Shown here one piece after another: positions 48,347 to 56,242 of a stretch of 64,000 bases of DNA. The notes under the pieces are model-generated. The model did not search any database. It saw only the letters and a program-made list of their open reading frames with translations, and was not told where the DNA came from. Source of the stretch: JAHIQC01 sp964565645 (GTDB lineage Bacteria; Actinomycetota; Coriobacteriia; Anaerosomatales; JAHIQC01); contig CAZMFQ010000007.1 in NCBI GenBank assembly GCA_964565645.1, positions 62,001 through 126,000 on the forward strand, written 5' to 3'. Positions within the stretch are counted from its first letter, which is position 1. Each line of letters begins with the position of its first letter. Position numbers and translations under genes: made by a program.

Positions 48347-49849
48347 ATGCTGGTCAGGCCGAGACCCGGCGACCATCGTGTGATAGGCAAGTACACCGGC
48401 AAGGTCATCGTCGGTGTGGGCCTGCTCATGGTGGTGCCGCTCATCACATCGATCGTCTTCGCCGAGTGGGACACCGCGCTCGACTTCGTCATCAGCATCG
48501 CGGTGTGTCTGGTCTTCGGATACGGGACCCAACTGCTGAGCCGGACCGAGCGGGACCTGACGTGGAGCCAGGGCCTTGTCGTCGCCTCAGGGTCGTGGGT
48601 CTGGGCGACGCTCATCGGGTGTCTGCCGATGTATCTCTCGGGGCACGAGGGCAGTTATCTCGACGCCATGTTCGACGTTATGAGCGGCTACACCACCACG
48701 GGCCTCTACCTCATGCAGGACCTCGATCACATCGCGTACGGGCTCAACATGTGGCGACATCTGCTCACGTACGCCGGTGGCCAGGGCATCGTCGTCATCG
48801 CGCTCACGTTCCTGTTCAAGGGCACGGCCGGCGCCTACAAGGTCTATGTGGGCGAGGGCAAGGACGAGCGGCTGCTTCCCAACGTCGTCCAGACGGCGCG
48901 TGCGATCTGGATCGTCTCCCTCACATGGCTGGTCTTCGGCACTGCCGCGCTGACCGGCGCGGGCCTGCTCCTCGGCCAGGAGCCGGTGCGTGCGCTGTTG
49001 CATGGCATCTGGGTCTTCATGGGCGGCTGGAGCACGGGTGGCTTCGCTCCCCAGAGCTACAACACGTTCTGGTTCCACTCCGTTGTCTACGAGATGATCG
49101 CGGCGGTCGTGTTCATCGCCGGCTCGTTCAACTTCGCGCTGCATTGGGCGATGTGGAGCGGGAACCGCAAAGAGATCGTGCGCAACATCGAGACGGTGTC
49201 CTTCGCGATAACGCTCACGCTCACGACGCTCGTCGCCACGTTCGCGCTCGCGCGCAGCGGCGTGTATCCGGATGCGATGGTCTTGTTCCGCAAGGCTTTC
49301 TACCAGCTGGCCTCTGGGCACACGACCACCGGGTTCTCGACCATCTACTCGCGCGCCTTCGTGACGCAGTGGGGCCCTGTTGGGATGCTCGCCGTCACGA
49401 TCGCGATGGCGATCGGCGCTTCGGCCTGTTCGACCGCCGGCGGCATCAAGGGGATCCGGGTCGGCGTGATCACCAAGGCGATCCTGCAGGACATCAGGCG
49501 GATGGTGTCGCCCGAGTCGGCGGTCGTCCGGGCGCGCTACCACCACATCCGCTCGATCGTCCTCGAGGACGGCATGGTGCGGACCGTCCTGACCATCACC
49601 GTGTTGTATCTGACCACGTATGCGCTACTCGCGTTGCTGGGCGTCCTGTACGGCTACGATCTGAGTTCAGCGACGTTCGAGGCCGTCTCGGTGGCATCGA
49701 ACACCGGTCTGTCGTGCGGGGTAACGGCCCCGAGCATGCCGTGGGTGATGAAGGCGCTCTACATCGTCGGGATGTGGGTGGGCCGCCTCGAGTTCATGTC
49801 GGTGTTCGCCCTTGGCGGCTACCTCTATTCGATGGCGAGGGGTCGCTGA
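48347..49849 (+). CDS. trkH: Trk-type K+ uptake channel TrkH
   Basis: 500 residues. TrkH has four pseudo-repeats with selectivity-filter loops seen here as SGYTTTG, GGWSTGGF, SGHTTTGFS and ASNTGLSCG. About ten to twelve membrane helices. It works with the upstream TrkA proteins and imports K+ with or without Na+/H+ coupling. CACGCACTG-type weak ribosome site; ATG at 48347. Its stop overlaps the next start (TGATG). Confidence 0.95.
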   Translation: MLVRPRPGDHRVIGKYTGKVIVGVGLLMVVPLITSIVFAEWDTALDFVISIAVCLVFGYGTQLLSRTERDLTWSQGLVVASGSWVWATLIGCLPMYLSGHEGSYLDAMFDVMSGYTTTGLYLMQDLDHIAYGLNMWRHLLTYAGGQGIVVIALTFLFKGTAGAYKVYVGEGKDERLLPNVVQTARAIWIVSLTWLVFGTAALTGAGLLLGQEPVRALLHGIWVFMGGWSTGGFAPQSYNTFWFHSVVYEMIAAVVFIAGSFNFALHWAMWSGNRKEIVRNIETVSFAITLTLTTLVATFALARSGVYPDAMVLFRKAFYQLASGHTTTGFSTIYSRAFVTQWGPVGMLAVTIAMAIGASACSTAGGIKGIRVGVITKAILQDIRRMVSPESAVVRARYHHIRSIVLEDGMVRTVLTITVLYLTTYALLALLGVLYGYDLSSATFEAVSVASNTGLSCGVTAPSMPWVMKALYIVGMWVGRLEFMSVFALGGYLYSMARGR

Positions 49850-50445
49850 TGAACGCGAATCGGCGTGTGCCCGGCATCCGGCTCGGCGCGCTCCTGCTTG
49901 TGCTGACGCTCCTCGGCGGGGCCACGCAGGCGTTCGCCGAAGGTCCCGGAGAGGCGCCGGGCAGCGCACAACTCGTGGAACGCCCAAAGGAGTTCGACGG
50001 ACGGTCGATCGTGTTCACCGGTGAGGTCATCGGCGAAGCGATGCTCCGTGGCGACCATGCATGGATCCATGTGAACGACGACGCGTACTACCTCAAGAAC
50101 GTCGAGGAGGGCGCTCCGCTGGGCGGGTACAACTCCGGGATGGCCGTCTTCGTGCCGGCGGCGCTCGTGGAGGACATCGGCCACTATGGCGACTACAAGC
50201 ACGAGGGCGATGTCGTCACGGTCACGGGGGTGTTCAACGCCGCGTGTCCCGAGCATGGCGGCGACATGGACATACACGCCGAGGAACTGCGCATCGACGC
50301 ACCGGGCCGGCATGTGGCCGACGTCGTGAAACCGTGGAAGATCTGGGCGGCGGTCTGCTCGTCGCTGCTAGCCGCGCTGCTGTTCGCGTGGTACCGCCGT
50401 ATGGAGAGCACGAAGTTCATCGCCCAGGGCTCGCGTCGTGCGTGA
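49849..50445 (+). CDS. Exported OB-fold-like protein with C-terminal membrane anchor
   Basis: 198 residues. Signal peptide (residues 9-30, ending QAFA), then a small beta-rich domain with FDGRSIVFTGEVIGEAMLRGDHAWIHV and GDVVTVTGVFN, resembling OB-fold modules of exported proteins. A C-terminal helix (about 163-180) anchors it. Role unknown. It overlaps trkH, suggesting a link to the transporter or the envelope. Confidence 0.7.
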   Translation: MNANRRVPGIRLGALLLVLTLLGGATQAFAEGPGEAPGSAQLVERPKEFDGRSIVFTGEVIGEAMLRGDHAWIHVNDDAYYLKNVEEGAPLGGYNSGMAVFVPAALVEDIGHYGDYKHEGDVVTVTGVFNAACPEHGGDMDIHAEELRIDAPGRHVADVVKPWKIWAAVCSSLLAALLFAWYRRMESTKFIAQGSRRA

Positions 50446-50461
50446 CCAGCACGCATGCGAT

Positions 50462-50491
50462 TTGCCGCTTCTCGGGCGTAAGGATTACAAT
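50462..50491 (+). promoter_or_regulatory. Promoter for tRNA-Gly
   Basis: TTGCCG (50462-50467), 18-base spacer, TACAAT (50486-50491), ending ten bases before the tRNA. Confidence 0.65.
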
Positions 50492-50500
50492 GCCCGACGC

Positions 50501-50576
50501 GCGGGCGTAGCTCAGCTGGTAGAGCGAAAGCTTCCCAAGCTTTAGGTCGCGGGTTCGAGCCCCGTCGCCCGCTCCA
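50501..50576 (+). tRNA. tRNA-Gly (anticodon CCC), CCA encoded
   Basis: A full cloverleaf folds by eye: acceptor GCGGGCG/CGCCCGC, D-arm GCTC...GAGC, anticodon stem AAAGC/GCTTT with loop TTCCCAA giving CCC, and T-arm GCGGG-TTCGAGC-CCCGT. The 3' CCA is encoded at 50574-50576. A UUCG hairpin terminator follows. Confidence 0.97.
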
Positions 50577-50585
50577 CGCGCATCC

Positions 50586-50608
50586 AGGGTCGCCTTCGGG
50601 CGGCCCTT
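50586..50608 (+). terminator. Rho-independent terminator after tRNA-Gly
   Basis: AGGGTCGCC (50586-50594), TTCG loop, GGCGGCCCT (50599-50607); one T-G pair. Few T residues follow. Confidence 0.65.
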
Positions 50609-50679
50609 GTGCGTTCCGGTCGGGCGTCGGACCGTGGTGTCCCGAGCGTTCGTCCCGCCGGGGAGCGCTTCATCGGCAT

Positions 50680-50693
50680 CGAACAACCGTTCG
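50680..50693. promoter_or_regulatory. LexA (SOS)-type box, distal
   Basis: CGAAC-AACC-GTTCG matches the Gram-positive LexA core CGAAC-N4-GTTCG exactly. Lies 66 bases from a second copy, upstream of the M23 peptidase gene. Confidence 0.65.
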
Positions 50694-50745
50694 GCACAAC
50701 CGACGGCCGCTCGTCGTGCGCAAGCAGGAATCGCCGATGTCATAG

Positions 50746-50759
50746 CGAACACCTGTTCG
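50746..50759. promoter_or_regulatory. LexA (SOS)-type box, proximal
   Basis: CGAAC-ACCT-GTTCG again matches the LexA core exactly, 50 bases before the M23 peptidase start. Confidence 0.7.
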
Positions 50760-50773
50760 TAGTAGATCTCGCG

Positions 50774-50802
50774 CCACCCCTCGGCGCTCGTCGAAGGGGT
50801 GG
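50774..50802 (+). promoter_or_regulatory. Hairpin masking the M23 ribosome-binding site
   Basis: CCACCCCT (50774-50781) pairs perfectly with AGGGGTGG (50795-50802), which is the Shine-Dalgarno of the gene at 50809. The 13-base loop could be a ligand or antisense target. Confidence 0.65.
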
Positions 50803-50808
50803 ATACCT

Positions 50809-51783
50809 ATGTCTCGCTTCACCATCATTGCGCGCAGGCTCGCCGCAGGGCTCATCGTCTGCGTCGCGGGGGCGTTCGTCTTTCCGACGATCTGTGCGGC
50901 CGCAGCTTGGCCGCTGGAGTCGGAGGCCCAGGTCCTGGTCCCGTATGGCTCGTCCTACGTTCGAGACGGGCGTGCGACGAGCCACTCCGGAGTCGATCTG
51001 GCCGCCGAGGAGGGGGCCGGGATACTCGTTCCGGTGTCCGGGACCGTGGGCTTCGTAGGACGCGTGCCCGCTGCCGGCGGAGGCACCATGCTGGCGGTGA
51101 CCGTGCGAACGGCGGACGGACTGTCGTTCACGCTGATGCCTCTGGCGGAATGCTCGCTGGTCAAAGACGAGCAGGTCGGGGAGGGTCAGCGTCTGGGCTC
51201 TCTTGCGGGGACCGGCGACGCCTCCTCTGACGCATCACATCTGCACGTCGGCGTGCGGCGTGGCGAGACATACCTCGACCCGGCGGGCCTCATCGGAGCC
51301 TTTGCAGAGGTCCAGGGCAGGGAACCGGCGGTGGAGCCCGCGACAGCGGATCCTGCCGCCGGTCGCGCCCCCGAGCCACCCGTGCGGACCGAGACACCAC
51401 AGACAACGACGGTCCAGGACCTCGGTACGACGGCCGGGCCTGCGCGAACGTGGGCCGCTCCCGTCGCGGACCCCGCGATCGTCCGGGCGACCGACCCGGT
51501 CCGGGTGATAGGCGGGCAGGCCGTGGCCGCTCCGAGAGCGGCGTCGGGATCTCCCGCACAGGGTCCGGTCGCGCCGGAGCGTGCGGCGTCCCCGCAGCGC
51601 TTCCTCCGCGCTCATGTTCCCGTGAGAACCACTGCTCCGGCGAGCGCGGGCCGTGTACCCGCCGGCGCCGGGCTCCTCCTTGTCGGCGGGCTCGCCCTAT
51701 GGCCTCTGTGGCGCAGGCGGACCGGCACGATCATGGATGTCAGACCCCGATTCGATGATGTTGCGGCCACGGTGACGCGGTGA
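50809..51783 (+). CDS. Exported M23-family metallopeptidase with C-terminal membrane anchor
   Basis: 324 residues; AGGGGTGG lies six bases before the ATG. Signal peptide at 1-30, then the M23 domain (about 45-160) with HSGVDLA and HLHVGV supplying zinc ligands. Such enzymes cut peptidoglycan cross-links. A long Pro/Thr/Ala-rich linker follows, then a hydrophobic segment (near 288-303) and WRRRTG, giving a surface-tethered form. Two LexA-type boxes and the RBS hairpin precede it. An active-site check of the whole domain was not possible by eye. Confidence 0.85.
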   Translation: MSRFTIIARRLAAGLIVCVAGAFVFPTICAAAAWPLESEAQVLVPYGSSYVRDGRATSHSGVDLAAEEGAGILVPVSGTVGFVGRVPAAGGGTMLAVTVRTADGLSFTLMPLAECSLVKDEQVGEGQRLGSLAGTGDASSDASHLHVGVRRGETYLDPAGLIGAFAEVQGREPAVEPATADPAAGRAPEPPVRTETPQTTTVQDLGTTAGPARTWAAPVADPAIVRATDPVRVIGGQAVAAPRAASGSPAQGPVAPERAASPQRFLRAHVPVRTTAPASAGRVPAGAGLLLVGGLALWPLWRRRTGTIMDVRPRFDDVAATVTR

Positions 51784-51789
51784 TACACT
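51761..51789 (+). promoter_or_regulatory. Promoter for rpsF-ssb-rpsR
   Basis: TTGCGG (51761-51766), 17-base spacer, TACACT (51784-51789), in the end of the M23 gene. The transcript start would be near 51796. Confidence 0.6.
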
Positions 51790-51793
51790 CCGT

Positions 51794-51823
51794 AGGCTTC
51801 ATTTCCTGCTCCGGGCGAAGCCT
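51794..51823 (+). promoter_or_regulatory. rpsF leader hairpin (possible S6:S18 regulatory element)
   Basis: AGGCTTC (51794-51800) pairs with GAAGCCT (51817-51823) at the start of the rpsF mRNA. The location suits the S6:S18 autoregulatory leader, but I could not confirm its conserved bulge. Confidence 0.4.
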
Positions 51824-51864
51824 TCACTTGTCCCGGGGCCGTTGAGCCCAGAGGAGGTGAACCA

Positions 51865-52158
51865 GTGAAGGCTTATGAACTCATGCTTATGCTCGACCCT
51901 ACCCTCGACGAGGACGCACGTGCGGCCATGCTCGAGAAGGCTCAGGGTCTCATCACCGCTGATGGTGGCGTCGTCGACAACGTCGAGGACTGGGGAAAGC
52001 GCCGTCTCGCGTTCGAGATCGGCAAGCTCACCGATGGCGACTACATCGTGATCGACTTCCACGCCACCGCTTCGGCTATCGCCGAGATCGACCGCGTGCT
52101 GCACATCACCGATCCGGTCGTCCGCTACATGATCGTTCGTCGTGAAGACCGCGACTAG
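51865..52158 (+). CDS. rpsF: 30S ribosomal protein S6
   Basis: 97 residues, GTG start with GAGGAGGT 10 bases upstream. S6 features are clear: YELMLMLDPTLDED at the start, RRLAFEIGKLTDGDYI, and VLHITDPVVRYMIVRRED. It binds S18 on the 16S rRNA platform. First gene of rpsF-ssb-rpsR. Confidence 0.97.
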   Translation: MKAYELMLMLDPTLDEDARAAMLEKAQGLITADGGVVDNVEDWGKRRLAFEIGKLTDGDYIVIDFHATASAIAEIDRVLHITDPVVRYMIVRREDRD

Positions 52159-52227
52159 CGGCTGAGCGATTCCCCCGCATCACGTCCGGATCACAAGTGA
52201 CGTAAGCGGAATGAGAAGGTGATAGAT

Positions 52228-52650
52228 ATGAGCATCAACCGTGTGACCATAACCGGCAACCTGACCCGCGACCCCGAGCTGCGCTCGACGGCCGGTGGGA
52301 TGTCGGTGCTCAAGCTGGGTGTCGCGGTCAACGACCGTGCCAAGAACCAGCAGACCGGCGAGTGGGAAGATCGTCCGAACTTCATCGATTGCACGATGTT
52401 CGGCACCCGGGCGGAATCGGTGTCCCGGTTCCTGTCCAAGGGCGCCAAGGTCGCGATCGAAGGCAAGCTTCGCTGGAGTTCCTGGGAGACCCCCCAGGGA
52501 GAGAAGCGCTCGAAGGTCGAGGTCGTCGTCGACGAGATCGAGTTCATGTCCTCCAGGGACGGTGGCTCCGGCGCCGGTTCCGGCGGTGGAGTGAGTTCCT
52601 TCGAGCCGGCCCCTGCGGCCCCCATGGACGATAGCGAGATCCCGTTCTAG
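52228..52650 (+). CDS. ssb: Single-stranded DNA-binding protein
   Basis: 140 residues from the ATG at 52228 (GAGAAGG upstream); a GTG at 52219 is possible. The OB fold includes INRVTITGNLTRDPELRST and KVEVVVDEIEFM. The Gly/Ser-rich linker ends in the acidic tip DDSEIPF used to recruit repair and replication proteins. Lies between rpsF and rpsR as in Gram-positive bacteria. Confidence 0.97.
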   Translation: MSINRVTITGNLTRDPELRSTAGGMSVLKLGVAVNDRAKNQQTGEWEDRPNFIDCTMFGTRAESVSRFLSKGAKVAIEGKLRWSSWETPQGEKRSKVEVVVDEIEFMSSRDGGSGAGSGGGVSSFEPAPAAPMDDSEIPF

Positions 52651-52725
52651 TCGTACTGTGAACGGCCGGCGGACCCCTCCCGCCGGTCGCGTGAACGTCT
52701 CGGATGAGACGAAAGGAGGAAAGCG

Positions 52726-52989
52726 ATGTCGGATTACGCACGCAAGCCGCGCCGCAAGTACTGTGCGTTCTGCAAGGACAAGACCGAGTACATCGATTAC
52801 AAAGACGTGCAGATGCTGCGCAAGTTCATGACCGACCGTGGCAAGATCAAGCCGCGTCGGGTCACCGGCAACTGCGCCCAGCATCAGCACCAGCTTTCGA
52901 TCGCGGTCAAGCGCGGTCGCGAGATGGCCTTGGTTCCGTACACCGTGCCGGTCATCAGTGGCCGTGTCGACGGCAGGGGTCGCAGGTAG
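52726..52989 (+). CDS. rpsR: 30S ribosomal protein S18
   Basis: 87 residues, AAAGGAGG before the ATG. The start RKPRRKYCAFCKDKTEYIDYKD and the closing core RGKIKPRRVTGNCAQHQ are S18. The Cys pair CAFC with the later Cys and His indicates the zinc-binding (C+) form. The next gene starts five bases on. Confidence 0.97.
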   Translation: MSDYARKPRRKYCAFCKDKTEYIDYKDVQMLRKFMTDRGKIKPRRVTGNCAQHQHQLSIAVKRGREMALVPYTVPVISGRVDGRGRR

Positions 52990-52993
52990 GCTT

Positions 52994-53935
52994 ATGCCGA
53001 CCAAGCTGACTGACACGCGTGATGTCGTGTTGTTCTCGGTGGCTGCTGTCGCCGGGGCGATGCTCACACCGTTGCTCCCGTTCTTCGGGATCCCGATGTG
53101 TGCGGCGTCCTTCGGCGGGCTGGTCTATCGGGAACGATCGATGGCGGCCGCCCTGATCGCCGTGATCGCCACGATCGCAGCCGGTTGGCTGGGACTCGGC
53201 GGCATGGTGACGATGGGCGTGGCGGTCCTCGGCATACTGATCGCTGCGCAGCGGCTTCGACGCACCGACGTCTACACCGTCGGTACGTGGCTTGGACTGG
53301 TTCTGGGTATCGCGATGGCGGGTGCGGAGTACGCGACCGCACGCCTGAACGGACTCACCATCCGTGAGTACATGACGCGTGCGGCCGAAGAGGCGACCAA
53401 GCTTCTCGGTGGCCGTGTCCCGTCCTCGATGGATGTCGAGATGCTGACCAAGACCATGGTCCAGTTCTCGCCTGCGGTCTATGTGATGCTCGGATTCACC
53501 CTCGTGGTGCCGACGCTCTTCGCGCTCGTGTGGGCGGCGAAGCGTGCCGGTGCTCCGATACGGCCTGTTCCCCGACTGGACAGGACCGACCTGTCGCCTC
53601 ACGTGCTCTGGCCGCTCGTGGCCGCGGTGCTGCTCATGGCCGCAGGACGCATGTGGGGAGGACCCGACGGTGCGTTGACTGTCGTGGGCCTCAACCTGCT
53701 TCTGGTGGTCAGAGTGGCGCTTCTCGTCCAGGGCCTCGCGGTCGTGGCGGCCCTGCTCCGTGCGGGACAGGCCAACGGTGTCGCAGTCGGTATCGGTGTG
53801 GTCGTGGCTCTGTTCGTCGATATGGCCACGTGGGTCGTCAGCATGACGGGCCTGCTCGACTTCTGGATCAACTTCCGGCGACTCGATCGCGGAACGGGAT
53901 CCGGGCAGATCGAGGGACCCGCGGAAGGACTCTAG
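52994..53935 (+). CDS. DUF2232/YybS-like membrane protein
   Basis: 313 residues. Eight or more hydrophobic segments, with a polar stretch (about 108-145) containing REYMTRAAEEATKLLGGR. Layout and position before rplI match YybS of Bacillus. The family resembles ECF transporter S components, but no ligand is known. It starts four bases after rpsR. Confidence 0.8.
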   Translation: MPTKLTDTRDVVLFSVAAVAGAMLTPLLPFFGIPMCAASFGGLVYRERSMAAALIAVIATIAAGWLGLGGMVTMGVAVLGILIAAQRLRRTDVYTVGTWLGLVLGIAMAGAEYATARLNGLTIREYMTRAAEEATKLLGGRVPSSMDVEMLTKTMVQFSPAVYVMLGFTLVVPTLFALVWAAKRAGAPIRPVPRLDRTDLSPHVLWPLVAAVLLMAAGRMWGGPDGALTVVGLNLLLVVRVALLVQGLAVVAALLRAGQANGVAVGIGVVVALFVDMATWVVSMTGLLDFWINFRRLDRGTGSGQIEGPAEGL

Positions 53936-53956
53936 GATCGTAAGGCACTTCTCGAA

Positions 53957-53973
53957 CCGGGGAGACCCGGTCC
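53957..53973 (+). promoter_or_regulatory. GNRA-capped hairpin before rplI
   Basis: ACCGGG-GAGA-CCCGGT. The GGGGAGACCCGGT part recurs exactly in the DUF5679 leader (near 46443-46455). Confidence 0.45.
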
Positions 53974-53992
53974 GGATTCAAGGGAGTAAGCA

Positions 53993-54589
53993 ATGAAGGT
54001 GATTCTCACCCAGGAAGTCAAAGGCAAGGGCGGCGAGGGCGACGTCATCGATGTCGCACGCGGCTATGCCGTGAACTACCTGTTTCCGCGCAAGATGGCC
54101 ATCGAGGCCACCAGCGGGAACCTCAAGCAGCTCGAGCAGCGCATGCACAACGTGCGCTCCCGCGAAGCCGCTCGTCTTGGCGATGCCGAGTCGATCGCCG
54201 CTGCGCTCGAGGGCAAGATCGTGCGCATCGAGGCCAAGGTCGGCGAAGAGGGTCGTTTGTACGGCTCGATCACTTCGCAGATGATCGAGGACGCGATCGC
54301 CGATCAGCTCGAACTGGCCGTCGATCGCAAGAAGATGGACGTCCACGGTCACATCAAGGAGACCGGCCGCCACTCGGTGCAGGTCCATGTGTACCGTGAG
54401 GTCAAGGCCACCGTCCTGGTGGACGTGGTCGCAGAAGGCGCCCCGGTCGTCACCGAGGTCGTCGAAGAGGTCGTCGAAGAGGTCGTGGAGCCCGTCGCTG
54501 ACGAGGCTTCCGAGACGGTCGACGAGGTCGTCGAGGTCGAGTCCGACGTCGAGACCGACGAAGAGGCGGATGCCGAAGAGGCCGAGTAG
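53993..54589 (+). CDS. rplI: 50S ribosomal protein L9 with long acidic C-terminal tail
   Basis: 198 residues; L9 is usually near 148. The N-terminal RNA-binding domain KVILTQEVKGKGGEGDVIDVARGYAVNYLFPRKMA is intact, and the C-terminal domain follows after a long helix. About 50 additional residues are almost all Val, Glu, Asp and Ala (VVEEVVEEVVEPV). It may be a lineage-specific tail. AAGGGAG precedes the ATG. Confidence 0.95.
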   Translation: MKVILTQEVKGKGGEGDVIDVARGYAVNYLFPRKMAIEATSGNLKQLEQRMHNVRSREAARLGDAESIAAALEGKIVRIEAKVGEEGRLYGSITSQMIEDAIADQLELAVDRKKMDVHGHIKETGRHSVQVHVYREVKATVLVDVVAEGAPVVTEVVEEVVEEVVEPVADEASETVDEVVEVESDVETDEEADAEEAE

Positions 54590-54616
54590 CCTCCCGTACT
54601 TCGCGTAGCACCGGAG

Positions 54617-54643
54617 CGCCATCCGCATGTGCGGGTGGCGTTT
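54617..54643 (+). terminator. Rho-independent terminator after rplI
   Basis: CGCCATCCGCA (54617-54627) pairs with TGCGGGTGGCG (54630-54640) around TG, then TTT. One T-G wobble. Confidence 0.75.
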
Positions 54644-54665
54644 CTGTGTCTCCGCGCCGAGTCAC

Positions 54666-54689
54666 ATTGTCGTGACAATCTGTGGATAC
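54666..54689. promoter_or_regulatory. Inverted repeat and DnaA-box-like site upstream of dnaB
   Basis: ATTGTC-GT-GACAAT (54666-54679) is a perfect palindrome, and TGTGGATAC (54681-54689) is one base from a DnaA box. Together they suggest DnaA or repressor control of dnaB. Confidence 0.5.
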
Positions 54690-54828
54690 TCGGGATAACC
54701 CGAGAACCGTCAGGTCAACGCGGGTGCAGACCTGTGGACGGCCGGCTTCCGGCGCTGGAGCGTGTCAGAGCCGCACCCTACAATCGAGCGGTCGGGACTC
54801 GGACGGCGAGTCCCAGGTTGGAGGAACC

Positions 54829-56214
54829 GTGTCGGAGAGCGCCATACGTGAGCGGTCCATCAAGGGCGTGAGTTCGGTGGCCCAGGTTCCACCGCACAAC
54901 GTCGAGGCTGAGCAGGCTCTGCTCGGGTCGATGTTCCTCTCGCATGAGGCCGCCGAGAACGCGCTGTCGTCACTTGCGGCTGCCGACTTCTATCGTCCCG
55001 CGCACGCCAAGATCTTCGCGGCGATCGAGCACCTGTACAACTCCAACGTCCCCGTGGACCATGTGAGCGTCGCCGATCGGCTGGAGGCGACCGGGGAACT
55101 CGAGCAGATCGGCGGCAAGACCTACCTGCTCGACATCACCCAGATCGTCCCCACCGCCGCCAACGCCTCGCGATACGGCGAGATCGTGAAGCGGACATCC
55201 ATGCTGCGCGCCCTGATCGGCGCGGCCACGCAGATCGTGTCCATGGGCTATCAGGCGCCCGATGATCTCGACGATGTCGTCGACAAGGCCGAGAAGCTCA
55301 TATTCGATGTCACCAACAAGCGGATCCAGTCCAACTTCAAGGCGATCGACGATCTGCTCGAGACCAGTTTCAAGCAGCTCGAGGAGTTGTTCGAGCGTCA
55401 GGAGAAGATCACCGGCGTCCCGACGGGCTTCCACGACCTCGATAACCTGCTCGCGGGCCTGCACCGCTCCGACCTGATCATCCTCGCGGCCCGCCCCGCT
55501 GTTGGCAAGACCGCGCTTGCGCTCAACATCGCGGTCAACGCGGCCAAGAGCGGCGCCACGGTAGGCGTGTTCAGTCTGGAGATGTCGGCAGAGCAGCTCA
55601 TCCAGAGGATCCTGTGCTCTGAGGCCCGCATCAACTCACAGGATGTGCGCACCGGACACATCAAGGATCCGGCATGGGGCGACATCCACAGGGCGATGGG
55701 GCAGCTCGCCAAGCTCGATTTCCATGTGGACGACTCTCCCGGTATCTCGATACTCGAGGTCCGCGCCAAGGCCCGACGGCTGCTGGCGGGCAAGAAGGAC
55801 GGGCTGATCATCGTCGACTACCTGCAGCTCATGCAGCCGCAGAACCGCCGCTCGGAGAACCGCCAGGTGGAGATCTCCGAGATCAGTCGAGGGCTCAAGA
55901 TCCTGGCCAAGGAACTCAATGTCCCGGTCATCGCGCTGTCGCAGCTCTCACGTGCGGTCGAACAGCGCGCCGGGAAACGGCCGCAGCTTTCCGACCTCCG
56001 TGAGTCCGGCGCGATCGAGCAGGACGCCGACGTGGTCATGTTCCTCGACCGGAACACCGATCCGCGCAACGAAGGGGACGACGAGGATCGACCTGCCAAG
56101 GGCGTCGCCGAGGTCATCGTCGCCAAGCACCGCAACGGGCCGATCGGCACCGAGCGTCTCGTGTTCAACGAGCGCTACACGAAGTTCATCGATTTCACAG
56201 AGAAGATGCCCTAG
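54829..56214 (+). CDS. dnaB: Replicative DNA helicase DnaB
   Basis: 461 residues from the GTG at 54829 (GGAGGAA upstream). DnaB-N (about 15-115) has VPPHNVEAEQALLGSM and DFYRPAHAKIFAAIE; the RecA-like motor follows with Walker A AARPAVGKTALAL, Walker B LIIVDYLQLM, the SQLSRAVEQR arginine-finger region and KHRNGPIG. No intein is present. DnaB unwinds at the fork. Ends 28 bases before the convergent glutaredoxin gene. Confidence 0.97.
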   Translation: MSESAIRERSIKGVSSVAQVPPHNVEAEQALLGSMFLSHEAAENALSSLAAADFYRPAHAKIFAAIEHLYNSNVPVDHVSVADRLEATGELEQIGGKTYLLDITQIVPTAANASRYGEIVKRTSMLRALIGAATQIVSMGYQAPDDLDDVVDKAEKLIFDVTNKRIQSNFKAIDDLLETSFKQLEELFERQEKITGVPTGFHDLDNLLAGLHRSDLIILAARPAVGKTALALNIAVNAAKSGATVGVFSLEMSAEQLIQRILCSEARINSQDVRTGHIKDPAWGDIHRAMGQLAKLDFHVDDSPGISILEVRAKARRLLAGKKDGLIIVDYLQLMQPQNRRSENRQVEISEISRGLKILAKELNVPVIALSQLSRAVEQRAGKRPQLSDLRESGAIEQDADVVMFLDRNTDPRNEGDDEDRPAKGVAEVIVAKHRNGPIGTERLVFNERYTKFIDFTEKMP

Positions 56215-56242
56215 GGCGCGCACGCTCTCGTCCGGGCAGTCG

